DNA of 64,000 nucleotides from Candidatus Streptomyces philanthi (GCA_018114805.1 CP073042.1:5935501-5999500), one strand, 5' to 3'. Numbered from the stretch's first letter, positions 21,456 through 31,926 are shown. Program-made: numbers and translations. The notes: generated by a model not told the origin, from the letters alone.

Positions 21456-22424
21456 GTGAGCCGTGGACGATGGTCCCTCCGCCTGCTGACCGGCTGTCTC
21501 GCCCTGTCCCTGGGATCGGGCTATGTGGCCGCCGCGGCTCCCGCCCCCTCGGGGCAGCCGGCCGACGCCCGGCCCTCGGGCGCCGCCGAACCCTTCTGTT
21601 ACTCCGAGCCGTCGAACCCGCAGGCCGATGTCAGCGACCTGCGGGCCGCCTTCAACGCCTCGAACTGGACGCGAACCCTGCAGACCATGTACCAGCGGCG
21701 CTGGCCCAGCGGCGAGAAGCTGGCCGTCGCCCAGGCCAAGGACAAGTACTGGGACCAGTTCGTCAACAAGCGCAGCTTCGAGGGCTTCGCCGAGTCGATG
21801 ATGGTGGCCATCCACGAGGAGACCCACATGTGGGACCTCGACCCGTCCCGGACGAAGTGGGACGTGTCCATCGCGGCCTGGATCGACGGCTCGCGGCAGG
21901 CGACGCAGGTCCCCGTGCACGGCGGGTTCCCGCGCAAGGAGATCCTGCCGCTGATCAAGGACCGGCTCACCGCCTCCATGGACGACACCTACCTGCGCGA
22001 CGCCACGCAGGGCACGTACCGCCTGCAGGGCGTGCTGGCCGAGCAGAACGCCGGGCTGACCGGGCTGCCCGCCGTGACGGTCGTCCACGAGTACATCAAG
22101 GGCGTCGGGGCCAGCAAGGCCCGCGACATCGCCGCCACCAACTTGCGCTACCTGCTGCTCTACCTGCGGGTGGCCAAGACCAAGCACCCCGACTACTGGG
22201 CCAGGATCAAGGCCGAGCCCAAGCTGCGCGAACTGGTGCTCACCCAGTTCCTGCGGACCGCGTACTGGTTGGAGAAGTCAGTGCCTTACACGGGCGTGGT
22301 CGGCGGCCCCGACGCCGACAAGATCACCGCGACGAACTACGCGCCGGAGAACATCGCCATCCTGGAGGAGTTCACCGGCCGCACGGTGCGCAAGGACGCC
22401 CAGAAGCACTGCACGGCCGACTGA
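21456..22424 (+). CDS. Secreted HExxH-motif protein, possible metallopeptidase
   Basis: 322 residues from GTG 21456. A signal peptide (LRLLTGCLALSLGSGYVAAA) precedes a mature domain with FCYSEPSNPQADVS near its start and a terminal HCTAD; the two Cys may form a disulphide. MMVAIHEETHMWDLDPSR contains HEETH, the HExxH zinc signature, so a metallopeptidase or peptidase-like fold is possible. No downstream third zinc ligand can be assigned with certainty. I do not recognise a named family. It stands alone and is followed by a strong terminator. Confidence 0.7.
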   Translation: MSRGRWSLRLLTGCLALSLGSGYVAAAAPAPSGQPADARPSGAAEPFCYSEPSNPQADVSDLRAAFNASNWTRTLQTMYQRRWPSGEKLAVAQAKDKYWDQFVNKRSFEGFAESMMVAIHEETHMWDLDPSRTKWDVSIAAWIDGSRQATQVPVHGGFPRKEILPLIKDRLTASMDDTYLRDATQGTYRLQGVLAEQNAGLTGLPAVTVVHEYIKGVGASKARDIAATNLRYLLLYLRVAKTKHPDYWARIKAEPKLRELVLTQFLRTAYWLEKSVPYTGVVGGPDADKITATNYAPENIAILEEFTGRTVRKDAQKHCTAD

Positions 22425-22484
22425 CGCGCCCCCAGCCAGGCGTGGCCTCGACCGTCCGCCCCGCGCGATGCCGGCCGGACGACG

Positions 22485-22532
22485 GCGCCGCCCCGCGAGC
22501 CCCTCCGGTGGTAGGGGCTCGCGGGGCGGCGC
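22485..22532. terminator. Bidirectional terminator
   Basis: A perfect 20-bp stem with an 8-nt loop (left arm 22485-22504, right arm 22513-22532) lies between the converging HExxH gene and htpG. Confidence 0.88.
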
Positions 22533-22567
22533 GGCGGTCGACCTCGTTCAGCGGCCCACGGGCTCGC

Positions 22568-24532
22568 TCACAGCGTGCGCTTCAGGCGGTCGGCCATGAG
22601 CTTGACGAAGCGCGCGGGGTCGGTCAGCTCCCCGCCCTCGGCCAGCAGCGCCATGTCGTAGATCAGCTCGGCGGTCTCGGCCAGACCGTCGTCGCCCTCG
22701 CGGGTGGCGCGGGCCTTCCGGAGCCCGCTGACCAGCGCGTGGTCCGGGTTAAGTTCGAGGATGCGCTTGGCGGTCGGTACCTCCTGGCCCATGGCGCGGT
22801 ACATGCTCTGCAGCGCCGGGGTGACGTCGTGGGTGTCCGAGACGATGCAGGCGGGCGAGACGGTCAGGCGCGAGGACAGCCGCACCTCCTTGACGTGCTC
22901 GCCCAGCCGCTCCTTCATCCACGTCAGCAGGTCCGCGTACTCCTCCTGCCGCTTCTCGCGCTCGGAGTCGGCCTCCGCCTTCTCCTCCTCGGTGTCGAGG
23001 TCCACCTCGCCCTTGGCGATCGAGCGCAGCTGCTTGCCCTCGAACTTGGGCACCGCCTGCACCCACACCTCGTCGACCGGGTCGGTCAGCAGCAGCACAT
23101 CGATGCCCTTGGCGCGGAACGCCTCCATGTGCGGCGAGTTCTCGATGGCCTGCCGCGACTCGCCCGTCATGAAGTAGATGTCCTGCTGGCCCTCCTTCAT
23201 CCGCTCCACGTACTCCCGCAGGGTCGTCAGTTCCTGCGCGTCGTGGGTGGAGGCGAACGAGGAGACGCCGAGGATCGCGTCGCGGTTCTCGAAGTCGCTG
23301 AGCAGCCCCTCCTTGAGGACCGGCCCGAACTCCCGCCAGAACGTGGCGTACCGGTCGGCGTGCGAGGTGCGCATGTCCTTGATCGTCGAGAGCACCTTCT
23401 TGGCCAACCGGCGATGCATCAACTGGATCTGGCGGTCCTGCTGCAGGATCTCGCGCGAGACGTTCAGCGACAGGTCCTGCGCGTCGACCACGCCCTTGAC
23501 GAAGCGCAGGTACGGCGGCAGCAGCGCCTCGCAGTGGTCCATGATGAAGACGCGCTTCACGTAGAGCTGGATGCCGCGCTTGAAGTCCTGCATGAACATG
23601 TCCTGCGGCGCGTGCGCCGGGATGAACAGCAGGGCCTGGTACTCGAAGGTGCCCTCCGCGTGCAGCCGGATGGTCTCGAGCGGTTCGTTCCAGTCGTGGC
23701 TGATGTGCTTGTACAGCTCGTGGTACTCGTCGTCGCTCACCTCGTCCCGCGAGCGCGCCCACAGCGCCTTCATCGAGTTCAGCGTCTCGGGCTCGCTCGG
23801 GGCCGCCTTCTCGGCGTCGTCGGCGCCCTCGGCGTCATCGGAGTCCGACGCGTCGCTCGTCTTCGCGGCGGGCTCGGCGGCCATCCTGATGGGCCAGGTG
23901 ATGAAGTCCGAGTACCGCTTGACGATCTCCCTGATCTTCCACGGCGCGGTGTAGTCGTGCAGCCGGTCCTCGCTGTCCTCCGGCTTGAGCCGCAGCGTGA
24001 CGGAGGTGCCCTGCGGCGCGTCCGCGACGTCCTCGATGCTGTACGTGCCCTCGCCGTCGGAGGTCCAGCGCGTGCCCTGGCTCTCGCCCGCCCGCCGGGT
24101 CAGCAGCGTGACCTGGTCGGCCACCATGAAGCTGGCGTAGAAGCCCACGCCGAACTGGCCGATCAACCCCTCGGTCGACGCCGCGTCGTTGGCGTCCTGC
24201 GCCTCCTTGAGTTCGCGCAGGAACGCCGCGGTGCCCGAGTTCGCGATCGTCCCGATGAGCTTGATGACCTCCTCGCGCGACATGCCGATGCCGTTGTCCC
24301 GCACGGTCAGGGTACGGGCGCTCTTGTCGGCCTCGATGTCGATGTGGAGGTCTGACACGTCCACGTCGAGCGAGTTGTCGCGGAGCGCTTCGAGACGCAG
24401 CTTGTCCAGCGCGTCGGAGGCGTTGGAGACGAGTTCGCGCAGGAACACGTCCTTGTTCGAGTAAATCGAGTGGATCATCAAATGGAGAAGCTGGCGCGCT
24501 TCCACCTGAAACTCGAACGTCTCTGTCGGCAT
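22568..24532 (-). CDS. htpG: Molecular chaperone HtpG (Hsp90)
   Basis: 654 residues, full length. The N-terminal GHKL ATPase shows [36 protein letters not shown] and [17 protein letters not shown]. The middle domain has the conserved [11 protein letters not shown] and [15 protein letters not shown], and the dimerisation domain closes at residue 654. An acidic, Ser/Ala-rich linker (about residues 219-252) separates the N and middle domains. HtpG is a cytoplasmic ATP-dependent dimeric chaperone. ATG 24532 begins [12 protein letters not shown], the family start, and follows an AAAGGAAA ribosome site. The gene is monocistronic. Confidence 0.97.
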
Positions 24533-24689
24533 AATCTGTTTTTTCCTTTTCGGGCCACCAGGTGACGGTACTGACCTTGGCACTGTAGAACAGCCAGTCA
24601 CCGCGTGGTCGCGGGGGCGCCCAACGCGTGGTCCGCACCCCGCTCCCACACCCGCTCCCGCACCCCGCCCCCGCCCGCCCGGGCGGCGG

Positions 24690-25592
24690 TCAGCCGGTGT
24701 GCTCGGCGCACAGGCAGGCGACGCTCTTCGCGATCCACTCGCGGCCGGACCAGTCCGGGTGCCGCTGGACCATCAGCGCCTCGATCTCCTCGACGTGCGT
24801 CCGCTCACCGGCGGCCCCGGCACGCCGTATCCATGTCTCGTCCCACAGGAGTTGCAGGTAGTCGCGCATGTCGGCCAACAGCCGCGGGCCGCCGACCTCG
24901 CCGTGGCCGGGGACCACGACGCGCGGCGCCTCGGCCGCGAGTCGCCGCACGACCGCCAGCAACCGGGTGCCCGACACGTCGATGTCGTGCGGCGGGAACC
25001 ACGGGAAGATCGCGAACTGCCGGGCCTCCACCAGGTCCCCGGTGAACATCACCCCCGCGTCTGGCACCGTCACCACCTGGTCGCCCCGGCTGTGGGCCCG
25101 GCCCGTCGCTTGCAGGTGCACCACCCGGCCGCCCAGGTCCAGGCGGTGCGCCTGGCCGTAGACGACGTCGGGCCGGGGGAGTTCGACGCCCGCGAGCTGG
25201 CGCGCCACGGGTTCGCCGAGCCCCCGGAACATCTCCAGGTACCCGGCGCCCTTCGCCGTGAGGTCCTCTGCCTGGGCCCGGTTGACCAGGTACGTTGCCG
25301 CCCCGGCGAAGACGCGTGCCCCGAAGGCGTGTTCCGGGTGGAAGTGGGTGGTCATCAGGTACAGCTCGCGCCCCCTGGCGTAGTCGAGTGCGAAGTCCAG
25401 CACCCGTCGCGCGTTGTCCGGCCCCAGGCCCGTATCGACCACGAGCACCGAGTGCTGACCGTCGATCAGGCCGATGTTGGGCACGAGTGGCACCCGCCGG
25501 TCCGGGATGACGAGCACGTCGCGGGCGATCTCCCGGGCGCCGGCGACGTGGACGAGGGGCTCGGACGAGGCGGACAGCACGGCGTCGGACAC
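24690..25592 (-). CDS. MBL-fold metallo-hydrolase
   Basis: 300 residues. The metallo-beta-lactamase motif is LMTTHFHPEHAFGARVF (H-x-H-x-E-H), with a later metal ligand in ATGRAHSRGDQVV, GVMFTGDLVEARQF, and a final VVPGHGEVGGPR. The E in HxHxEH (rather than D) is seen in SoxH or quinoprotein-relay type hydrolases. No signal peptide is seen; the substrate is unknown. GTG 25592 has a good CAGGAG ribosome site and begins the conserved domain. It is divergent from a LysR gene, which probably regulates it. Confidence 0.88.
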   Translation of the reverse strand: MSDAVLSASSEPLVHVAGAREIARDVLVIPDRRVPLVPNIGLIDGQHSVLVVDTGLGPDNARRVLDFALDYARGRELYLMTTHFHPEHAFGARVFAGAATYLVNRAQAEDLTAKGAGYLEMFRGLGEPVARQLAGVELPRPDVVYGQAHRLDLGGRVVHLQATGRAHSRGDQVVTVPDAGVMFTGDLVEARQFAIFPWFPPHDIDVSGTRLLAVVRRLAAEAPRVVVPGHGEVGGPRLLADMRDYLQLLWDETWIRRAGAAGERTHVEEIEALMVQRHPDWSGREWIAKSVACLCAEHTG

Positions 25593-25706
25593 GGGGACTC
25601 CTGGGGGTGCGCGGTGATGGTGGGGCGCCCGGCTCGCGGGCGTGGACGGCCGGCGGGTCCGGCCCGCCCCAGTCCACCGGGGCGTCCAACACCGATCGGG
25701 CATGCC

Positions 25707-25725
25707 TGATGCCGTACGGGTATCA
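25707..25725. promoter_or_regulatory. LysR-type box (T-N11-A)
   Basis: TGAT-N11-ATCA, a perfect dyad of the LTTR T-N11-A type, lies 9 bases before the LysR start codon and 114 bases from the divergent MBL start. It fits auto-control and control of the MBL gene. Confidence 0.5.
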
Positions 25726-25734
25726 TCGCCGCTG

Positions 25735-26646
25735 ATGGAGCTACGCACGCTGCGCTACTTCGTGTCGGTGGCCGAGGAACTCCACTTCGGCAGGGCCGCC
25801 GCGCGCCTCCGGATGACCCAGTCTCCGCTGAGCCGGGCCATCAGACGGTTGGAGACCGACCTCGGCTGCGCCCTGCTGCGCCGCTCGCCCAGCGGCGTGG
25901 CCCCACCCCCGCCGGCGCGCTGCTGTACGAGGAGGCGCGGGCCCTGCTGGCACAGGCCGAACGGGTGCGCGCCCGGGTGGCCGCCGTGGCTGGGGCGGCG
26001 ACGGTGACGCTGGGCACCCTCGCCGACAGCGTCGATCAGGCCGGCGCGGCGCTGGCCGCCGCGTTCCGGGACCGGCACCCCTGTGTGCGCGTCGCCGTCC
26101 GCGAGGCCGACTTCTCCGACCCGACGGCCGGGTTGCGCGCCGGTCTCGTGGACGTGGCCCTGACCCGGGCGCCGTTCGACGGCGACGGCATCGCCACCCA
26201 CGTGCTGGGCTCGTACCCGGTCGGGTTCGTCCTGCGCGCCGACGACCCGCTTGCCGACCGCGACCGGGTGTCCCTGGCCGACATCGCCGACCGCCCGTGG
26301 TTCCGCTTCCCCGACGGCACCGACCCGGCGTGGCAGGCGTTCTGGGCCTGTACGAGCGAGCCCGGGCGACGACGGCCGGGCCCCGCCGTGCGCACCGTCC
26401 ACCAGTGCCTGCAGTCCGTGCTGTGGAGCGGCTCGGTGGGTCTGGCGCCGCTCGGCCACGCCCTGCCCGCCGGGCTCACGGTGGGTTCGGCTGGCCGACG
26501 CGCCGCCGAGCCGGTTGGTCATCGCCTGGCGGGCCGAGCGCCCCGGCCCGCTCGTACGCTCCTTCGTCCGCATCGCCGCCGACTACTACCGGGCCCGCGC
26601 GCCCCGCACGCCGCCCGCCGACTCCGGCGGGGCGCGACCCGGCTGA
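25735..26646 (+). pseudogene. LysR-family transcriptional regulator (two frameshifts)
   Basis: The N-terminal winged helix is intact: MELRTLRYFVSVAEELHFG, then RLRMTQSPLSRAIRRLE. The frame changes near 25900, continues through the effector domain (VTLGTLADSVDQAGAA, LRAGLVDVALTRAPFDG), and changes again near 26490 to end RLVIAWRAERPGPLV. Full length would be about 300 residues, typical of LysR regulators. These bind a small co-inducer and usually control the divergent gene, here the MBL hydrolase. ATG 25735 is the family start. Confidence 0.8.
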
Positions 26647-27864
26647 CCTGACAGGCGCGCGCCCCGGGCCCGCGCGCCCGCGACCGGGCACCGTTCGGTC
26701 AGCGGGTGGTGGAGCCGTCACCGAGGAGGACCGCTCGACCACCGCGTGGTCGAGGTCGGTCCCGCGGCCGTGCGGGCACCGCAGGCGCGGCTTGATGTGT
26801 GAGGCGCTCACGCCCTCCAGTTTCCGACCCGCGCGCGTTCGGGTGCCGCGGGCGCGGGAGGGGCGCCTGGGAACGGGCGCCGAGTGGGCGGCTCGCGAGT
26901 GGTGTCTGGGTGTCCTGTGGCGGGCGGTGTGGCGGTCAGTCCGCTGCGGTGACAGTTTGTGACAGTTTCCTGTCGTGGTTCTGTTCGGCATAAGCCCAGC
27001 TCAGCGAGGGAGACCCCAAGTAGTGTGAGGTATATCACTCCCTTTTCGGAAGGGGGCCGTGTCCGTCTCCCCGCCCTGGCTGCCCGGTTCGGGCAATAAG
27101 CGGAACCCGGCTTGTCGTCATTCCTCGCAACGGGCGGGTTTCGGCGCCCGTTCGGGCATTTTGGTAGGCGGATTTTCAGCCCTTATCTCACTCTTGTTTC
27201 CACGAGAGCGGGCTCGGCAGAGTGCAATTGAACGCCCCCGGATGTCTCGGGTGGGGCGCCTTCCACGCGGCCTGGCTACAGAAAGCGAGGCAGCTGGGAC
27301 GCGGCCCGCGACCGGGTGGCCCGCGGTGTTCTCGATCTTTCGTCGGACGACGGGGGAAAACTCTTGGAACGTGCCCTGCGTGACAGTGGGAGTCGCCCTA
27401 CGAGCCCACTCAAGTAAGCCCGTACGGAGCCGTCTTGCCGTGTTCGGCGGGCCTGTCGTGAATGCAGCGAACGCTGTGGCGCGTGCGTTTGTGGTCAATG
27501 AGCGAGCGCCTTCCTCTGTATTGCGTGTGCGGTCATTCGAGCTGCCTGATCGCATGCTGTTCGGCGGGTTTTTCTGCTGCGCGAATTATTTGACTTTTCA
27601 TGTATTTGCTGAGTAGTGTCGCCGCCATGGTGAGGGGGTTTGCGGAAAAGGTCATGCCAGCTACCGGTCGTGTTCCCCGCGAATGACACGCGTGCGGGGT
27701 GGGGGGCGTAAACGCGGCCCTGCCGTTTTGCGAAGGCCGGTCGCTGGTCACATCGCGTCCCTTCCCTTTATGGGACCCCACGCCCCGGAGTACGTCCGAG
27801 ACGGTGGCCCTACCTCGGCAATGGAACGTTGCAGCGAAGAAATGGCCATGTTTTAGTGGGAGCT
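26647..27864. other. 1.2-kb gap without a supported gene
   Basis: Open frames on both strands show no domain. From about 27000 the composition becomes clearly AT-richer (runs such as GTTTTTCTGCTGCGCG and TATTTGACTTTTCATG), like a long regulatory leader or foreign insert. It ends at the LuxR-type gene, whose ribosome site GTGGGAGCT lies at the boundary. Confidence 0.45.
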
Positions 27865-28719
27865 GTGCCAAGCATCTCTGTCAATGAAGTCAACGGCGCT
27901 ACGGGTCCCTCCGGAGGCCAAGACCCCACCGTTCCTGGTCCACGGCGTCCCGGCGGCGCGGAATTACCGACGGCGGGCCGCGTGCCCGCCGTCGGGCGAG
28001 AGCGAACGGCGGTGCGGAACCGCGGAGTCCTCGAATCCGTCGCTGACCGGTGCGACACCGACGAACAACTCCTGGCCACGCTGGACCCCGCCGAGGGCAC
28101 CGGGGCCGTGACCCGGGCGATCGACGCGGCGGAGCGGTCGCTGGTCGTCATTCTCTCCGAGTGCGCCGACGGCGAGGCCGCCCGGCTCGTCCCGCGACTC
28201 GGCCAGGCCGCCACCCGGGGCGTCGAGGTCCGAATGCTGGCCGTCATGGGCCTGTTGGAGCACCGCTTCTTCATGGAACTGCTCGACACGTACGCGCCCG
28301 GCGTGCGCGTACGCCTGGTCCGCGAGTCGCTGCACGAAGCGGTGCTCGCCGACGGGACCGTGGGCGTGGCCTGGTCGCGCCCCGGCCCGTCCATAGGCGG
28401 CATCGCCGTGGTGCGCGCCCCCGACGTGCTGCGTAACCTGCGGGCGCTCTTCCAGGTCTCCTGGGCGAACAGTCCCACCCTCGCCGACTACCGGCGGCTC
28501 AGCGACCACGTGCGCAGCGACACGGCCCGCCAGATCCTGCTAGCCCTCAGCTCGGGACGCACCGACGAGGCGGCGGCCCGGGGACTCAGCATCTCGGTGC
28601 GCACCTACCGTCGGTACGTCGCCGAGATCATCCGTGAGCTGGGGGCCAACTCGCGCTTCCAGGCCGGCGCCCGGGCCGTGGAACTCGGGCTCCTGCCCTC
28701 GGTGCCCGGCGGCTCCTGA
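27865..28719 (+). CDS. LuxR-type regulator with PLD-like sensor half
   Basis: 284 residues from GTG 27865, which has GGGAG 5 bases before it (a TTG at 27829 is an alternative). The middle region (DAAERSLVVILSECADG, RGVEVRMLAVMGLLEH, GVRVRLVRES) resembles the phospholipase-D-like half of TrmB/LuxR regulators of antibiotic clusters. The C-terminus is a LuxR-type helix-turn-helix, QILLALSSGRTDEAAARGLS then SVRTYRRYVAEIIRELG. There is a TTA leucine codon at 27964, so translation would need the bldA tRNA in a Streptomyces. The target genes are not evident; no biosynthetic genes are adjacent. Confidence 0.8.
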   Translation: MPSISVNEVNGATGPSGGQDPTVPGPRRPGGAELPTAGRVPAVGRERTAVRNRGVLESVADRCDTDEQLLATLDPAEGTGAVTRAIDAAERSLVVILSECADGEAARLVPRLGQAATRGVEVRMLAVMGLLEHRFFMELLDTYAPGVRVRLVRESLHEAVLADGTVGVAWSRPGPSIGGIAVVRAPDVLRNLRALFQVSWANSPTLADYRRLSDHVRSDTARQILLALSSGRTDEAAARGLSISVRTYRRYVAEIIRELGANSRFQAGARAVELGLLPSVPGGS

Positions 28720-28874
28720 GCACCCGTCCCGCGCGCGGCGCCCCACACTGGCGTGCGGCGTCCCGCGCACGACGGGGACGCCCCCCACGCCCGTCAGTGG
28801 CTCGGTGGCGTTTCGGGACCCCTCCCCGCCCCTTCCGCCTAGGCTCGGCGCCCCGATGAGGAAGGGCTCACACC

Positions 28875-29654
28875 ATGGCGAGCAAGGTCAGCGTCCTGCC
28901 CCAGGACATCGGAAGCCTCAGTCGTACGGCTCCCGCCGCGCGGCCGGGCACGCTCTTCGTGCTGGGCGCCAACGGCGGCATGTCCGTGGCGCCGGACGCG
29001 GACTTCCCGCTGATGTTCGGGCGCAACCTGCCGGACGTGCACGTCTGTGTGGGTGCCGCGGACCGGCGGGTCAGCCGCCGCCAGGGGCTGATCACCCGCG
29101 AGGCGTCCCGCTGGGTCCTGCGCAACACCGGCAAGCTGCCCATCCGCTTCCCCGGCTCGCGGCTGGTCCTGGGTGGGAGCACGGCCGAACTCCCCGCCGG
29201 GTACACGCCGCTGTTCATCGTCTCGACCCGGCAGGAACAACCTCCTGGAGGTCCGCGTCACCGCCTCCGCACGGCGCGCCGGGGCTCGCCGGCATCCTGC
29301 GGGGCGGCCACCTTCGACGGCGACGCGTACGAGCTGAGCCCGGACGAGCGGTTGGTGTTCACCTGCCTCGGCCAGCGCTACCTGCGCGCCGACCCCCAAT
29401 CGCAGCCGCTGACGTGGAGCCAGGTCGCCTTCGAGGTGGGCGAGTCGCGCCCGGACGAGCGGTGGACCGCCAAGCGCGCCGCGCACATCGTCACCCTCGT
29501 ACGCCACCGGCTGAGCGGGGAGTACGGCGTGGCCGGCCTGTTGGAGGAGGAGATTCCCCCGCCGGTCGGCAACGCGCTCAACCACAACCTAATCAACCAC
29601 CTCCTGGTCACCACCACGCTCACCCGTGCCGACCTCCGCATGCTCGACCAGTAG
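28875..29654 (+). CDS. FHA-domain protein
   Basis: 259 residues. The FHA fold is seen as PLMFGRNLPDVHVCVG, DRRVSRRQGLITREASRWVL and NTGKLPIRFPGSRLVLG, the phosphothreonine-binding layout GR...VSR...N. The C-terminal half (LSPDERLVFTCLGQRYL, TAKRAAHIVTLVRHRLSGEY) looks like a winged-helix that may bind DNA or a partner. Between about 29235 and 29310 the protein reads PPGGPRHRLRTARRGS, unlike the family, while another frame gives NNLLEVRVTASARR. A pair of compensating frame changes probably garbles about 25 residues there. FHA proteins act downstream of Ser/Thr kinases. Confidence 0.8.
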   Translation: MASKVSVLPQDIGSLSRTAPAARPGTLFVLGANGGMSVAPDADFPLMFGRNLPDVHVCVGAADRRVSRRQGLITREASRWVLRNTGKLPIRFPGSRLVLGGSTAELPAGYTPLFIVSTRQEQPPGGPRHRLRTARRGSPASCGAATFDGDAYELSPDERLVFTCLGQRYLRADPQSQPLTWSQVAFEVGESRPDERWTAKRAAHIVTLVRHRLSGEYGVAGLLEEEIPPPVGNALNHNLINHLLVTTTLTRADLRMLDQ

Positions 29655-29856
29655 GGACTGGTGCCCGCCACCCCCGCACGCCCCCCCCCGCACGCCGCCC
29701 CGGTAGGGCGCCCGCGCCCACCGCGCGCACCCCTTCCGTACGCCGTACGCGAGCGGCGGCTCGGCGGCGGCATGGCGTATGTCACTCGCACCGAACGAAC
29801 CAGCCAAACGGGGGAGGGCTAACATGTGAGCACCGCCTAGCTCGAAAGATAAATCT

Positions 29857-31302
29857 GTGACTGTCAATGAGGACTCGTTCACTGACTGGAAGAACCGCGA
29901 GGAGATCGCGGAGTCGATGATCCCGATCATCGGGAAGCTGCAGCGCGAGCGGGACGTCACCGTCCTGCTGCACAGCCGCTCCCTGGTGAACAAATCGGTC
30001 GTGAGCATCCTGAAGACGCATCGATTCGCTCGGCAGATCGCCGGTGAGGAACTCTCGGTCACCGAGACGCTGCCGTTCCTCCAGGCGCTCGCCGCGCTCG
30101 ATCTCGGCCCTTCCCAGATCGACATCGGCATGCTCGCCGCGCTGTACCGCACCGACGACCGCGGTCTGTCGGTGGCCGAGTTCACCGCAGAAGCCGTCGC
30201 CGGGGCCACCGGCGCCAACAAGATCGAGTGCCGGGAGCCGCGCGACGTCGTGCTCTACGGCTTCGGCCGCATCGGCCGCCTCATCGCCCGCCTCCTCATC
30301 GAGAAGGCCGGCTCGGGCAACGGCCTGCGGTTGCGCGCCATCGTGGTCCGCAAGGGAGCGGGCCAGGACATCGTCAAGCGTGCGTCGCTGCTGCGCCGGG
30401 ACTCCATCCACGGCCAGTTCCAGGGCACGATCACCGTCGACGAGGCGAACAGCAAGATCATCGCCAACGGCAACGAGATCAAGCTGATCTACGCCGACGA
30501 CCCGTCCTCGGTGGACTACACAGCGTATGGCATCAAGGACGCCATCCTCGTCGACAACACGGGCAAGTGGCGCGACCGCGCGGGCCTGTCGCAGCACCTG
30601 CGTCCGGGCATCGCCAAGGTCGTGCTGACCGCGCCGGGCAAGGGCGACGTCCCCAACATCGTGCACGGCGTCAACCACGACACGGTCAAGCCGGACGAGC
30701 GGATCCTGTCCTGCGCCTCCTGTACCACCAACGCGATCGTCCCGCCGCTAAAGGCGATGGCGGACGAGTACGGCGTGCTGCGCGGCCACGTGGAGACCGT
30801 CCACTCGTTCACCAACGACCAGAACCTGCTAGACAATTACCACAAGTCCGACCGACGTGGTCGCTCCGCGGCGCTCAACATGGTCATCACCGAGACCGGC
30901 GCCGCCTCGGCCGTCGCCAAGGCGCTGCCCGACCTGGACGCGCGGATCACCGGCAGCTCGATCCGCGTCCCGGTGCCGGACGTGTCGATCGCGATCCTGA
31001 GCCTGCGACTGGCGCGCGAGACCACCCGCGAAGAGGTCCTGGACTACCTGCGCAACGTGTCGCTGACCTCGCCGCTCAAGCGCCAGATCGACTTCATCAG
31101 CGCCCCCGACGCGGTCTCCAGCGACTTCATCGGCTCGCGCCACGCCTCGATCGTCGACGCCGGCGCCACCAAGGTCGAGGGCGACGACGCCATCCTCTAC
31201 CTCTGGTACGATAACGAGTTAGGCTACTCGTGCCAGGTCATCCGGGTCGTCCAGCACGTCTCCGGGGTGGAGTATCCGACCTACCCGGCCCCGCAGGCCT
31301 AG
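29857..31302 (+). CDS. gap: Glyceraldehyde-3-phosphate dehydrogenase, long form
   Basis: 481 residues from GTG 29857. An N-terminal extension of about 125 residues precedes the NAD-binding domain (VVLYGFGRIGRLIARLL). The catalytic centre is ILSCASCTTNAIVPPL with the reactive Cys; the substrate loop is TVHSFTNDQNLLDNYHKSD, and the end is LYLWYDNELGYSCQVIRVVQ. This is the long GAPDH type found beside the standard enzyme in actinomycetes; it oxidises glyceraldehyde 3-phosphate with NAD(P). Family members read NEFGYS, whereas this one reads NELGYS with a rare TTA codon at 31219. The gene ends at a clear hairpin. Confidence 0.93.
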   Translation: MTVNEDSFTDWKNREEIAESMIPIIGKLQRERDVTVLLHSRSLVNKSVVSILKTHRFARQIAGEELSVTETLPFLQALAALDLGPSQIDIGMLAALYRTDDRGLSVAEFTAEAVAGATGANKIECREPRDVVLYGFGRIGRLIARLLIEKAGSGNGLRLRAIVVRKGAGQDIVKRASLLRRDSIHGQFQGTITVDEANSKIIANGNEIKLIYADDPSSVDYTAYGIKDAILVDNTGKWRDRAGLSQHLRPGIAKVVLTAPGKGDVPNIVHGVNHDTVKPDERILSCASCTTNAIVPPLKAMADEYGVLRGHVETVHSFTNDQNLLDNYHKSDRRGRSAALNMVITETGAASAVAKALPDLDARITGSSIRVPVPDVSIAILSLRLARETTREEVLDYLRNVSLTSPLKRQIDFISAPDAVSSDFIGSRHASIVDAGATKVEGDDAILYLWYDNELGYSCQVIRVVQHVSGVEYPTYPAPQA

Positions 31303-31352
31303 CCCCGCCCGGCGGCGCGCCACCCGCGCCCCGCCACCTCGCGCGGCCCCGA

Positions 31353-31389
31353 CGAGCGGCGCCCGACGTACCCCGTTGGGCGCCGCTCG
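31353..31389. terminator. Terminator hairpin after gap
   Basis: A perfect 12-bp stem, CGAGCGGCGCCC / GGGCGCCGCTCG, with a 13-nt loop lies about 50 bases after the GAPDH stop and in front of the converging minus-strand gene. Confidence 0.75.
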
Positions 31390-31432
31390 GGCGTGTGCCC
31401 ATGGCGCCGCACCGCCGAGGAGCCGGCCCGCG

Positions 31433-31926
31433 TCAGGCGTCGGCCGGGCCGGGGGGCCGGGCCGGCCTCCGCGGGCCCGGGGCCGGCCGCCGCCTCCGGT
31501 TCGGGCCAGGGTGATTCCCCGGTGAGCAGGGACCGGGCGGCCCGCAGGGTGGCGCCGTGCTCGAAGGGGGCGGCCTGCCAACTGGTCGAGCGCAGCGAGC
31601 ACCGGTTCTGGTACGCGCGCATGATCCGCACGTGGTCGTGGCGGGCCACGAACCCCGCCAAGGCCCGGGCGTCGCGCCAGACGGAGACCGAGCCCGAGCG
31701 GGGGGGGCGTCACGTCGGAGGCCGCCCACAGCCACAGCTCGACCGCGCCCTCCAGCCCGTCCCAGGACCGGCGCAGCGCCAGCCCCGCCAGGGTCACGCC
31801 GGGCGCGGTCCACGGTCGGTACGCGGTGAACTCGGTTACGCTCACGAGGGCCGGGCCGCCCGCAGCCGCCCCGGGGCGGTCGGCCGGGCCCGGCTTCCAC
31901 GGCGCGAACCAGATGGTGCTCGACAT
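31433..31926 (-). pseudogene. Dimeric alpha/beta-barrel monooxygenase-like protein (frameshifted)
   Basis: Starts ATG 31926 after AAGGAGG: MSSTIWFAPWKPG, then ALVSVTEFTAYRPWTAPGVT and RRSWDGLEGAVELWLWA. The frame then changes at an 8-base G run (31700-31707) and continues SVWRDARALAGFVARHDHV and MRAYQNRCSLRSTSWQ. The layout resembles antibiotic-biosynthesis-monooxygenase or DUF3291 barrels, small enzymes acting on aromatic or quinone substrates. The 3' end is uncertain: the stop at 31433 needs a second frame change, and the other frame runs to 31299 through the gap terminator. It is divergent from the hydrolase gene at 32085, with a TetR-type operator between them. Confidence 0.55.

Noticed and set aside
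26476..26991. Minus-strand frame with protein-like patches (HIKPRLRCPHGRGTDLD)
   Set aside because: No start with a ribosome site, no recognisable family, and it overlaps the end of the LysR gene.
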